Virus record (IMG/VR): IMGVR_UViG_3300035204_000937 | Span: 1 to 33,896 of that record | DNA length: 33,896 nucleotides | Source of the DNA: a virus | Reading direction: 5' to 3' (one strand) | Shown: one piece after another, positions 24,131 through 31,868 of the stretch | Layout of the letters: every line of letters begins with the position of its first letter | Position numbering within the stretch: the first letter of the stretch is position 1 | Program-made: the position numbers and the translations under genes | The notes under the pieces: model-generated | The model's input: only the letters and a program-made list of their open reading frames with translations | The model's database searches: none | What the model was told of the DNA's origin: nothing

Positions 24131-25504
24131 CTATCTACGACGGACATCTCCACCCAGCTCGCCGGAATCAATATTGGAAAAAAAGTCCTCTGCTCCAAGA
24201 GCATACGTCCTTTCTATGCTTTGAATGAGCGCATTCAAGTCCGCACCAGAAGCACTATTGAGTAGGGGTTCATACTGGGCACGCTCTTCAGGAGACATCT
24301 TATCCAAAACCGCTTCCTTACGGTAAGCCACATCAGCGGCATCCTCTCGGGCTGCGGTAAACGGGTCCTTGTCAAACGGGATGCTTGAGTAATCCTCAAA
24401 TGTCTGGGTCTCCGCTTTACCAGGCCAAGTAGGTCCTCCGGGAGGATCTTTTGGATTGACCGCCCTCGACATGTTCGCCAAAAGATCACCATCCGACATT
24501 TGTCCTGCCGAGGGTAGTCTGTCGCGAGACATGTTCTCTGGGGTTGAGACACCAAACTGAAACTCTGGTGGATTGACCGCCCTCGACATGTTCGCCAAAA
24601 GATCACTATCCCCTATCTGGCCTGCCGAAGGTAGTCTCTCGCGGGACATGTTCTCTGGGGTTGAGACACCAAACTCGTCACGGGTGGGTGTCTCCGGTTT
24701 ACCAGGCCAAGTGGGCCCTGTGGGATCTGTGGGATCTGTCGCAGGTGGAGCCGCTGCGTGAGCCGCATGAGCCTGCCTAGCGGGGGGAGCCGCTGCTGCC
24801 GCTGGAGCCTCTGGAGCTGGAGCCTCTGGAGCTGCTGCCGCTGCCGCAGGTGCTCCTCCCTTCGGGGCCTCCCCTCCTTTCGGAGCCTGCCACTTGGAAC
24901 CCTTGCCTTCCCAGAGACTAAGGATAGAGTCGTAGGCTTTGCCGCTTCCCGCCTTGACCGTCCTACCGTTGAACTTCCCTACCATAGGGTCGTTGGGGTC
25001 CGTGTGAATCGTGAAGGACCCATCCGAGTTCTTGGTGTAGCCAAACTTGCCAGAAGGGTCCATCACTGCCTTCGAGGTGCCGGGGTCTGCGCCCTTAGTC
25101 ATCGCATCATCTATGTCGGCTAGGGTCTGAGCCCCGTAACGTGGCTTACCCTTACCCTTACCCTTACCCATACCCATCTTTTCCTGGAAAGCAGCCTCCT
25201 CCGCAGCCACGGTGGCTCCTTCCTTCCCAGCAAGTCCCTCCCAGCCCCATTTTCCGGGGGCATCCATCTCAAAGGGTTCTGCCTCTTGCTTGAAGGCCGT
25301 GCTCTTGTGGGCACTAGTATCGAAGAGTTCCGCCTTGGGGTCTCTCTCAGTTACAGGCTGCCGCGCTTTGGGGTGCGCGCCTCCTCTTTGAAGGCCCAGG
25401 TTCCCCCGGGCCGCCCGGTACTGTTCGTTTGTGGCGACTCCCTTGTCTATGGCCTTCTGCGCGGCATTCTCGCGCAACTTCTGTGCCCACGTATTATTGC
25501 CCAT
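24131..25504 (-). CDS. Low-complexity protein with 39-residue internal duplication
   Basis: A 457-residue protein between the large terminase and portal. Two adjacent ATGs exist (25507 and 25504); the second has five bases from the AGGAGG that lies inside the last codons of terL, so I choose it. The N-terminus is a short charged helix (WAQKLRENAAQKAIDKG). A GKGKGKGKP stretch lies near 115-123. After that come Ala/Pro-rich linkers (residues about 215-265) and a near-perfect repeat: two copies of FGVSTPENMSRxRLPSAGQ followed by LLANMSRAVNP, encoded by 24453-24558 and 24570-24675. WPGKxETxT flanks the pair on both sides. The C-terminus (YRKEAVLDKMSPEERAQYEP) is ordinary helix. No family is recognised; low complexity and location suggest an assembly, scaffold or internal protein. 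Confidence 0.72.
   Translation of the reverse strand: MGNNTWAQKLRENAAQKAIDKGVATNEQYRAARGNLGLQRGGAHPKARQPVTERDPKAELFDTSAHKSTAFKQEAEPFEMDAPGKWGWEGLAGKEGATVAAEEAAFQEKMGMGKGKGKGKPRYGAQTLADIDDAMTKGADPGTSKAVMDPSGKFGYTKNSDGSFTIHTDPNDPMVGKFNGRTVKAGSGKAYDSILSLWEGKGSKWQAPKGGEAPKGGAPAAAAAAPEAPAPEAPAAAAAPPARQAHAAHAAAPPATDPTDPTGPTWPGKPETPTRDEFGVSTPENMSRERLPSAGQIGDSDLLANMSRAVNPPEFQFGVSTPENMSRDRLPSAGQMSDGDLLANMSRAVNPKDPPGGPTWPGKAETQTFEDYSSIPFDKDPFTAAREDAADVAYRKEAVLDKMSPEERAQYEPLLNSASGADLNALIQSIERTYALGAEDFFSNIDSGELGGDVRRR
24453..24675. repeat. Internal tandem duplication, period 117 bp
   Basis: Two copies of about 106 bp (24453-24558 and 24570-24675), starting GGATTGACCGCCCTCGACAT and both ending GAGACACCAAACT, with a period of 117 bp, which keeps the reading frame (39 codons). 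The copies differ at several bases, some silent. A further, smaller imperfect repeat (TTTACCAGGCCAAGT) lies on both sides, at about 24417-24431 and 24698-24712, so the whole block has grown by more than one duplication step. Confidence 0.88.
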
Positions 25505-27216
25505 CATCGCCTCCTAAAAGGATATTTTGCTCGGCGGGTATGCCGACGCTCACGCTGCTTCTTACTCTTCTCAACTTGATCTAGGTACTTTCGCTGCCTA
25601 TCGTAAGGCATCTCGTGGAAAAGCGGTACCACATTATCCGGGGTCTCCCGCTTATGACGGGTAGGTTCCCGTCGAGTCGCGGCTACGGCAATCTGAAGGG
25701 CCGAGATTTTATCCCAGTGATGCCGCTCTCGACGCCCCTTGCCAGCCCCATCACGGCGCAAGATCTCCGAAGCAACTGACCGCTCTGTCCGCTTGTCGTG
25801 CCGGTAACTCGTCAGTTGGGCGACCGTGTCTGCATCGTTGAGAACCAACTCATCCTTGAGGGCTTCTTGGAGCCAGGAGAGCATCTCGTTCACGGACTTC
25901 GAGGTAGCAGCTATGCCCGGCTTGTACGCCTTCTCATGGTACAGATTCTTGAGCCCAGCATCCTGAAGCAAGGCAATCACCGCGACCCCGACCCCATTGG
26001 ACTCGACGGCAACCATGGCTTGGTTGTACCGCTCGGCCACCTGTAGGAGCTTCCGTGTAAAGGGGATAGGCTCGGTAGTCGTGGCATAACAAGCCACCTG
26101 GGTCCACTCGCCCGAGTAGCACTTCAGAACCTGGAAGGCCGCATGGTCTCGCGCCGCATAACCAGCTGGGTCAACGCCAATGACATACCGGGCACCCACC
26201 TCGGGTGGTTCGTACTCCATGTAGGGTGGCTGCCATGGAACGAGCTTCCGCGCATGATGTCGCGTAAGTAGGCTCGGATGGATGACTCCCCCCGCTGACG
26301 CCAACCAACAGGTCACGTCATCGAAGGGGTAGTAGACCTTGAACAGGTCAGGGTTCCGACGAATCTTGGGATCTGTGTCCAACATCAATCGGCGGAAAGC
26401 TAGGTTCTCTTTGGTGAGTCCCTTGTCCCCGTACAGCTCCATCAGCTGTAGCTCTTCCTTGTGGAGACGAGCCCTTTTCGGCCAGGGGCGTTGGTTGAGC
26501 TTGCCGTCCCAGAAGGGGAAGAAGGCATACAGATCCCTGCCGTGTCCCCTCTGGGCATCACGGCACTTGTCCATCCACCACTCGGCGGACGGGGCATCCA
26601 TGGGACATGGCGTGCATTCCAGAATCATCAGGGCGTGGTCCCGGTTGATCATGGAAGGGTAGATCAACGAGTATTGCTCTGCCGCACTACGCCAGTACGC
26701 AAGCTCGCTGCCGTGGAAAAAGTCGGGAGACTGCCCGATACCAACGGCATCACCATCACCCGTGAGGACGCGCATCTTCCCGCCAACCTCATTCTCGAAG
26801 GTTAGCTGCCGTACCTCACGGGTGGAAATGGTAGGTGTACGAATAATCTCGGGCCACCGTTTGTGGCAGTAGTGCACCCTTTGATGCAGATACTCGGCGC
26901 GCTCTCGATTATCAGCAATACAGACAGCGTCATAGCCAGGGCTGTAAGCCGTCTTGACGTAGCCACATAGCTCTGCCGTCAGGCTCTTGCCACCCTGCCG
27001 GTAGCCGAGTAAGTTGAGCCATTTGGCCTGACCGAACTCCGTCCTCGGAGGATTCGAGACATAGTCTACGATGGTCTCTTGGAGATTATGCGTGATTGCA
27101 TGGGGGTCGTAGAGACGGGCATCCCCCGAGGCTTGGTCAATCAAATAGCCATAGGCCCGCAGCGAGATGGCCGGGTCTCGAAGCGTGTCGATGCCCTGCT
27201 GGGGGGTGTCGGTCAC
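25504..27216 (-). CDS. terL: Terminase large subunit (DNA packaging ATPase-nuclease)
   Basis: A 570-residue packaging motor. The Walker A variant GYRQGGKS is at 71-78. The Walker B region FFHGSELAYW is at 166-175 with E171 as the likely catalytic glutamate. A motif III-like ECTPCP follows at 200-205. The C-terminal RNase H-like nuclease has its acidic residues in GVDPAG (D349), AVESNG (E405) and HHWDKISALQ (D502). All three nuclease acids are present, so it appears fully active. Length is close to T7 gp19 (586 aa). It starts with an ATGA overlap with the small-terminase candidate. It pairs with the portal two genes downstream to pump DNA into the prohead using ATP and to cut the concatemer. 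The last codons contain the AGGAGG that initiates the next gene. Confidence 0.95.
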   Translation of the reverse strand: MTDTPQQGIDTLRDPAISLRAYGYLIDQASGDARLYDPHAITHNLQETIVDYVSNPPRTEFGQAKWLNLLGYRQGGKSLTAELCGYVKTAYSPGYDAVCIADNRERAEYLHQRVHYCHKRWPEIIRTPTISTREVRQLTFENEVGGKMRVLTGDGDAVGIGQSPDFFHGSELAYWRSAAEQYSLIYPSMINRDHALMILECTPCPMDAPSAEWWMDKCRDAQRGHGRDLYAFFPFWDGKLNQRPWPKRARLHKEELQLMELYGDKGLTKENLAFRRLMLDTDPKIRRNPDLFKVYYPFDDVTCWLASAGGVIHPSLLTRHHARKLVPWQPPYMEYEPPEVGARYVIGVDPAGYAARDHAAFQVLKCYSGEWTQVACYATTTEPIPFTRKLLQVAERYNQAMVAVESNGVGVAVIALLQDAGLKNLYHEKAYKPGIAATSKSVNEMLSWLQEALKDELVLNDADTVAQLTSYRHDKRTERSVASEILRRDGAGKGRRERHHWDKISALQIAVAATRREPTRHKRETPDNVVPLFHEMPYDRQRKYLDQVEKSKKQRERRHTRRAKYPFRRR

Positions 27217-27644
27217 TTCTCATTAGCCTTCAGGAGGATCCGTTCGGGCTCGGGCTCAACGGGGACAACATCCACCACGGTGTAGGTTGCCTGGAGCTTA
27301 GGGGCTGTCTTCGCAACAGCAGCTAAGGCAGACAGAACCTGCTCGATGGCGCGATCGGGTGAGCCCACATCCCCTTGCTGGGTGGAGACCATGGTGAAGA
27401 TCAGTTGGGTCCAGCTCTTGATCTCCCGAGAGATTTCAGGAGCAATTGTTCCCCGTAGTAGACTGATCATCATCGATTGCGAGAAGGCAATCAGCCCCTC
27501 ATAATCCGTGACGTTATGCTTCTCTAGCTCTTGGGCAATGGCCTCGCGCTTATCCTGGGGGACAAGGTTCAACCACTGGGTCCACTCCCCAGCCGGGGGG
27601 TTTCGGGGACGACCAACAGGTTGTGGGGAGCGTTTCTTTGCCAT
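27213..27644 (-). CDS. Terminase small subunit candidate
   Basis: A 143-residue protein that ends by four-base overlap with the large terminase start. The N-terminus carries an AT-hook-like PVGRPRNPP (residues about 9-17), followed by a helical region LVPQDKREAIAQELEKHNVTDYEGLIAFSQ and a second helix SREIKSWTQLIFTMVSTQQ. The C-terminus is beta-like (LQATYTVVDVVPVEPEPE). Small terminases are poorly conserved, DNA-binding, helical, and almost always encoded immediately before the large subunit. Size and a basic N-terminus fit, although I cannot see a classic helix-turn-helix. Recognition of the packaging site is the inferred role. The start has only a weak Shine-Dalgarno. Confidence 0.62.
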   Translation of the reverse strand: MAKKRSPQPVGRPRNPPAGEWTQWLNLVPQDKREAIAQELEKHNVTDYEGLIAFSQSMMISLLRGTIAPEISREIKSWTQLIFTMVSTQQGDVGSPDRAIEQVLSALAAVAKTAPKLQATYTVVDVVPVEPEPERILLKANEK

Positions 27645-27662
27645 GGGAATACTCTACTGCAT

Positions 27663-28508
27663 TCAGGCAGGAGCCACAAGAAAGGGAGGGGCCCGCACTT
27701 CTCGGTTCTTGAGTATCTCTCGGGGGACGTTACTGCTGGCATAGGCCCCGAACGCGAGGGTATTCACCACCACCTCCGCAGCCCATAGTGGTGCACCAAA
27801 GGGGTCTTTCCTCAAGGTAGCAGCCATCTGTCCCTGCTCAAGAATGCCCTCCCCCAAGCCCTCGGGGATGACCATGAATCGCCAGTCCACAGGAACGCAC
27901 CAAAGCTTGAAGGTGGCGTAGGCCAACAGGGTTCGCACCGCTTGAACAAGTTGGGAATGAATTTGTACCTCCGTTGTCTGAAGCATCTGCCGCAGCCGAG
28001 GGATATTCACTCCACAAGCATATGCCTGGAGTACCGCGGTGTTGTGATCTTCCAGCACAGACCAATGCTCACGCCAATCGATGTTGGCGAAGTCCACTGG
28101 CGCAGGGAGTGGGGTCTTCCCGAAGGCAGCTACAACAGGCGGGGGCCACAGGCGTGGGGCTCGAAACGAGCTGTTCGATCGTACCCACTCCGAGACCAAG
28201 GGTGTTGACTCAATCCAAGATAAGATAGACTTCTTAGGTACCCGATAGTCCAGGCGCATCCAGGGATAATACTGATCTCGATGGTGCATAGCTGCAAGAC
28301 AAAACGAGTCTGGATATCGAGAGTAGCCGAAGCGTGTCTCTTTGATTGCAGAAGGAGCATGAAGAAACACATGGATGAGACCCCGTGGGAGGTAGTACAC
28401 CGGGGCGCAACAGGCCCCCACCCGGAGAATGGGGTCGTGTTTCTTGTTGGCTTGCTTCTGTTTCCGCTTCCACTTTCGCTTCCGCCTCTTGGGCTGTTCC
28501 TCACTCAT
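27663..28508 (-). CDS. Unknown protein with Lys/Arg-rich N-terminus
   Basis: A 281-residue protein with AGGAGAGGAATGCT before the ATG. The first 25 residues are strongly basic (KRRKRKWKRKQKQANKKHD). The body is a globular mix of aromatic and hydrophobic residues (VYYLPRGLIHVFLHAPSAIK, HRDQYYPWMRLDYRVPKKS, RTLLAYATFKLWCVPVDWRF). Cysteines occur at scattered positions, with no zinc-ribbon pattern. It lies between the primase-helicase and terminase genes, a transition from replication to packaging, so a nucleic-acid-associated role is plausible. No domain is recognised. The basic N-terminus may bind DNA or RNA; that is inference. Confidence 0.7.
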   Translation of the reverse strand: MSEEQPKRRKRKWKRKQKQANKKHDPILRVGACCAPVYYLPRGLIHVFLHAPSAIKETRFGYSRYPDSFCLAAMHHRDQYYPWMRLDYRVPKKSILSWIESTPLVSEWVRSNSSFRAPRLWPPPVVAAFGKTPLPAPVDFANIDWREHWSVLEDHNTAVLQAYACGVNIPRLRQMLQTTEVQIHSQLVQAVRTLLAYATFKLWCVPVDWRFMVIPEGLGEGILEQGQMAATLRKDPFGAPLWAAEVVVNTLAFGAYASSNVPREILKNREVRAPPFLVAPA

Positions 28509-28520
28509 AGCATTCCTCTC

Positions 28521-31052
28521 CTAATGCCAGTTGTTACTATCTATACTCACTTTCGGGCTGCGGTCGACTCCGTCGAAGACGGACACGAGACGCAAGCCTC
28601 GCCAACACTTGAGACTACGCCAGGTACTGCCCACCTTCTCTTTGGCGACAATCTTCTCGTAGCCCCGCTCGCGGACTGCCTTCGAGAAGGACCTTGCCCC
28701 GTAGACTTTCTCGCCTCGGTCCTCGGCCCACTCCTGGTAGGCTGCGTACAGGCTCATCACAGGTAGTCGTCCCTGGTCTTGAGGCGCGGTCCTCTCTTCG
28801 AGGAACTCCCCCAACCAGTCTGACTCCTTCCGGTACTTCTCCACAGCGGCCATCACCTCCTCGGGGGGACACAAGCCTTGCTCGTACCATTGCTTTGCGC
28901 CTTCAATAATCCAGTTCAAGATCCCAGGTCCCTCGGTGAAGAGCTTCTGCTCAAGGCGAACATCCATCTTGTCTGCCGTCACCGTCTGCTCAAAGGGCAC
29001 AAGGTGGATACGCCGCCAGACACCGTGGTCTGTGCCCCGGATGAGGGGTTTGTGGTTCGTCAGGACACAGAGCTTGTGGGTCGGGGCGAAGTTGAAGAAG
29101 TCCTTCCGCATGAACCGAGCCTTGATCTGGTCCGACCCCGTCAACTGCTTGACGAGCCCTTCGTTCAAGACACTCGACCGGTCTAGCTCCGAGACGATAC
29201 CAAGCCGCTTCCCCCGCAGGTCCGCAACATGGGTTGGGTGTTGCTCCACCTTGGACCGAACCAGGACCGTGGCTGGCACCGGAGCCGCATAGCTTGACCC
29301 CAGACACCGTAGCAACACGTTGATGAAGGTGGTCTTGCCATTTGCTCCGTCGCCGACGAAGAAGACGAGGACTTGCTCCTGAACCTCGCCTGTAGCGAAG
29401 TAGCCTACGAGCCGCTGTAGGTAAGCTATCAGAGCTTCGTTGCCACCCATCATCCAATGAACGAACTCTTCCCACTGGGGACACTCAGCCTCCTCTCGGT
29501 AGGAGACGTTCGTAAGGCAGGTGATACCGTGGACTTTGTCGTGGTCAAGCAAGGCCCCAGACTTGAGGTCGATGACTGATGTTGGGGTCGAGAGCAGGTG
29601 ATGGTTCCTGTCGAAGGCGGTCCCCTCGGCCCGAAGCTTAGGCTCAACCTTGGCAAGCCCCACTGCTGCGTGGGCTGCGTTCTTGGATTCAGACTTGATG
29701 GCAAACTTCTTGAGGAGGGTGGCCCTGTCAGGGTCATCCGTCTTGGCGGCGGTAGCCTCCGCGAAGATGAAGGTAGAAAGGTTGGTCGCTAGATGCAGGG
29801 GAAGGTCGTCATCCTGTTTCCACTGAAGCCCCGTCCAGTAGACCCAACTGTTCCAGTCTCCGACAAAACGTAGGTCTTCCCCGTAGTGTCGGACGAGCCG
29901 CTTCGCGTTACCAAGGTCCGTGAGCCCTGGGGATAACGTAGAGGAAGGGGCTGCGGCAGTGGTCGCTGCTGTCGGATTGCTACCCAGCTTGCCGAAGCGC
30001 TTCTGTAGCTTCCGCCAACCCATTGCCCGGTTCTTGCTATCACGCTCATTGCCTGGGCAGTCCTCGTGGTGGCACCCGGCTGCGATACCCCCGGCATGGA
30101 GCTGAACGATGTAGGCACTGCCATCGGTGTGGCTCTTGTCCCAGGGACACTCGGAGAAGACCCACTTGCGTCCAAGGTTGGCCCAAGGGATAGGCCCATG
30201 GGCAGGGACTTGGTGGCGATGGAGCCACATGTCCAACTGCGTAGACTTGGCCTCATCCCGCTTGAGTCCCGATGCTCTGGGCGACATCTTGTGGAGCGCG
30301 TGTAGGTTCGACCAGGAGATTGGCCGGGTGTCTCCTGCTCGGAGGATGCGGGCTCTCCGGTGAGGCCGACTCTCCGTGTCCTCCCCCTTCCGGGCATGAG
30401 TCCCGTACAACCGAATGATTCGCGATGGATTAACCACCGAGGGATCGATGAGGACCCCGCGCTGGGCAAAGCGGAAGTCCAGATAATGTAGGAAGGACTG
30501 GATGAGTTTCTGTCTGTCCTTCTTGGGATTCTCATGGCCTTCTGGTTCGGGCTCTTCACGGAGACGCCAGAGAAGGTGGAAGCCATTGCCCGAGTCTGCG
30601 ACCGTAGGGTAGGGCAAACCTTGCTCTTCTGCCCAGAGGACGACATCCTTGAGTACGGCTGCGGCAGACCCCTTCTCCTCGCGGGTGGCCGAGATACCAG
30701 AGGGCCTGTCTGCGTCGATGTCAACGAACAGGAACTTCCGCTCAACGATGTCCTTGTCTTGCGTCCCTCCTCCCTTCTCGGCGAGGCGTACCTTGTTGGA
30801 ACACCTTGCCAGCAAGGCTGGGTTGACAGGGTTTAGGGTGACGTAAATACCCGTAGCCCCTTGCCTATCCAGGTGGACAGCGTCTCGGGCTAGGGCGGTG
30901 TAGTTGTTGAAGAACCCCGAGAAGGCGGCTGTTCTTCTGCCTTGTGGTACCCCGAGGGCTCGGAGTTCAAGGACGGCGTCTCGCTCGGGATAGAGCGTAG
31001 TAAGGTAGGCCAGGACCTCTTCTGGAGAGCCTGGGTCAGGGGGAACCTGCAT
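28521..31052 (-). CDS. PrimPol-type primase fused to SF3 helicase
   Basis: An 843-residue two-domain replication protein. The N-terminal archaeo-eukaryotic primase domain has the metal-binding FVDIDAD (residues 109-115), the SGNGFHLLW motif (154-162), and IDPSVVNPSRIIRLYGT (202-218). A zinc-binding candidate lies between the domains: C302, H308, C327, H328 and C332 in ECPWDKSH...CHHEDC. The C-terminal D5/SF3 helicase has Walker A GDGANGKT (567-574), the acidic motif VSELD (620-624), a sensor-like VLTNHKP (663-669), and an arginine pair at 680-681. Such proteins prime and unwind DNA at origins in phages and plasmids. It lies one gene downstream of the HTH protein and about 400 bases from the iteron region, so the iterons are a natural loading site. 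GAGG precedes the ATG. No polymerase gene is visible nearby. Confidence 0.93.
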   Translation of the reverse strand: MQVPPDPGSPEEVLAYLTTLYPERDAVLELRALGVPQGRRTAAFSGFFNNYTALARDAVHLDRQGATGIYVTLNPVNPALLARCSNKVRLAEKGGGTQDKDIVERKFLFVDIDADRPSGISATREEKGSAAAVLKDVVLWAEEQGLPYPTVADSGNGFHLLWRLREEPEPEGHENPKKDRQKLIQSFLHYLDFRFAQRGVLIDPSVVNPSRIIRLYGTHARKGEDTESRPHRRARILRAGDTRPISWSNLHALHKMSPRASGLKRDEAKSTQLDMWLHRHQVPAHGPIPWANLGRKWVFSECPWDKSHTDGSAYIVQLHAGGIAAGCHHEDCPGNERDSKNRAMGWRKLQKRFGKLGSNPTAATTAAAPSSTLSPGLTDLGNAKRLVRHYGEDLRFVGDWNSWVYWTGLQWKQDDDLPLHLATNLSTFIFAEATAAKTDDPDRATLLKKFAIKSESKNAAHAAVGLAKVEPKLRAEGTAFDRNHHLLSTPTSVIDLKSGALLDHDKVHGITCLTNVSYREEAECPQWEEFVHWMMGGNEALIAYLQRLVGYFATGEVQEQVLVFFVGDGANGKTTFINVLLRCLGSSYAAPVPATVLVRSKVEQHPTHVADLRGKRLGIVSELDRSSVLNEGLVKQLTGSDQIKARFMRKDFFNFAPTHKLCVLTNHKPLIRGTDHGVWRRIHLVPFEQTVTADKMDVRLEQKLFTEGPGILNWIIEGAKQWYEQGLCPPEEVMAAVEKYRKESDWLGEFLEERTAPQDQGRLPVMSLYAAYQEWAEDRGEKVYGARSFSKAVRERGYEKIVAKEKVGSTWRSLKCWRGLRLVSVFDGVDRSPKVSIDSNNWH

Positions 31053-31091
31053 TATGTGCCTCTGTAGGGGATGGTGCTCTAGGCTGGGGCC

Positions 31092-31310
31092 CTAGAAGTC
31101 AGGGGCATTTGTTGTAGCAGGTTCACGCACTCTCGCGAAGTCAACGATTGCTTGTCTGGGGATCCTAGGTGTGTTTCGTCCAGGGGATGTACTGAGGTAC
31201 AGGCAGCCGATTTGTTTCGTTTCTATTAGTCGAGCAAGCGTTCGGGTAGAGACCCCGAGGATCTTAGCGGCCTTACTGCACGAGTAGAGCAGGGGGAATG
31301 GTGGTAACAT
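31092..31310 (-). CDS. Helix-turn-helix regulator, excisionase-like
   Basis: A 72-residue protein starting MLPPFPLLYSCSKAAKILGV at 31310. AAGGAGAGTCC lies immediately upstream; a longer in-frame start at 31352 is unlikely because the TATAAT box at 31333-31338 would lie inside it. The HTH (residues 9-35, CSKAAKILGVSTRTLARLIE) and the following RIPRQAIVDFARV are typical of the small MerR/excisionase-type (HTH_17) proteins that bind short DNA repeats. It is the first gene of the leftward transcript, and the repeat-dense control region is directly upstream. It may bind the 23-bp palindrome or the iterons, either repressing its own promoter or helping origin function; both are inference. Confidence 0.82.
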   Translation of the reverse strand: MLPPFPLLYSCSKAAKILGVSTRTLARLIETKQIGCLYLSTSPGRNTPRIPRQAIVDFARVREPATTNAPDF

Positions 31311-31332
31311 GGACTCTCCTTTGAGTTGGTTC

Positions 31333-31361
31333 ATTATATACCATTTTGCCAATCCTGCCTA
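31333..31361 (-). promoter_or_regulatory. Sigma70-type promoter for the leftward block
   Basis: On the minus strand, TAGGCA (31356-31361, 4 of 6 match to TTGACA) is followed after 17 bases by a perfect TATAAT (31333-31338). The transcript would begin near 31326, giving a short leader that ends in AAGGAGAG before the ATG at 31310. This is the best host-type promoter in the window. It would drive the HTH and primase genes and, with readthrough, the packaging genes. Confidence 0.72.
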
Positions 31362-31696
31362 GTTCTGACAGAAAGTTTTATCTCTAGGAACCCTCGGGCG
31401 GTGTGTGCGACCCCGTTCAAGTAGTTCTTTCGCTTGAGGCCCTGGGTGGCCTGTTGGGGTTAGGTCTGGCGTAGTGTGGCATGAACTAAATTTCTACCAC
31501 TACCGGTAGAAACGTGATTCGCTATCGGTAGAAAACCCAAAATGTGCCCACGCTGGCCCCTTGGTTATCGTGAGTTTTCTACCGCTACGAGAGTTTTCTA
31601 CCGATAGGGTTTTCTATCGGTAGAACGATTATGCCCCTTGCCCCCTGGGCTATAACTGAAAAAGCCTTTCTACCGCACTTTGGTAACGTTTGCACT

Positions 31697-31739
31697 TTAA
31701 GAAAAAAAAAATGTGTGCATAAGAAAAAAAGAAAAAAAT
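31697..31739. other. A-rich tract, possible DNA unwinding element
   Basis: A run of long A stretches (AAAAAAAAAA, then AAAAAAAGAAAAAAA) broken by TGTGTGCAT, in an otherwise GC-rich window. It lies between the two groups of six iterons, where an unwinding element of an origin would be expected. The role is inferred from composition and position. Confidence 0.6.
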
Positions 31740-31742
31740 GTA

Positions 31743-31852
31743 GGGGGTTATAGAGAGATCTATCGGTAGAAACGGTAGAAAACTACTATATACTACTTTA
31801 GAAGTAGAATAATCGTTCTACCGTTTTTCTACCGTTCTACCGATAGACCCCC
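31743..31852. repeat. Nested inverted repeat (cruciform-capable) within the iteron array
   Basis: Arms of 25 bases (31759-31783 and 31823-31847) are complementary except for two compensating one-base shifts. They carry the iterons, so each arm holds two. Inside the spacer is a perfect 6-bp hairpin, CTACTT-TAG-AAGTAG (31793-31807). Outside, GGGGG (31743-31747) can pair with CCCCC (31848-31852). The whole can form one extended stem or a cruciform. It is centred in the second iteron group. Confidence 0.82.
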
Positions 31853-31868
31853 TGTAGCGGTAGAAAAC

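Larger units (their letters stand above)
31491..31868. repeat. Iteron array: twelve CGGTAGAA copies, candidate origin
   Basis: Twelve exact copies of the 8-mer CGGTAGAA (or its complement TTCTACCG) lie within about 370 bases. Core CGGTAG hexamers are at 31504, 31526, 31618, 31764, 31773 and 31858 on the plus strand and at 31579, 31598, 31670, 31818, 31829 and 31837 on the minus strand. A degenerate copy (TTTCTACC) at 31491 pairs with the first to form a hairpin. Six copies lie left and six right of an A-rich tract (31697-31739). Such iterons next to an easily melted tract are a standard origin architecture in phages and plasmids, and the primase-helicase gene is about 400 bases away. Alternative: operator array for a regulator. 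Confidence 0.8.

Noticed and set aside
31310-31352. Longer start for the HTH protein
   Set aside because: The perfect TATAAT at 31333-31338 lies inside it, and an ideal ribosome binding site precedes the ATG at 31310.
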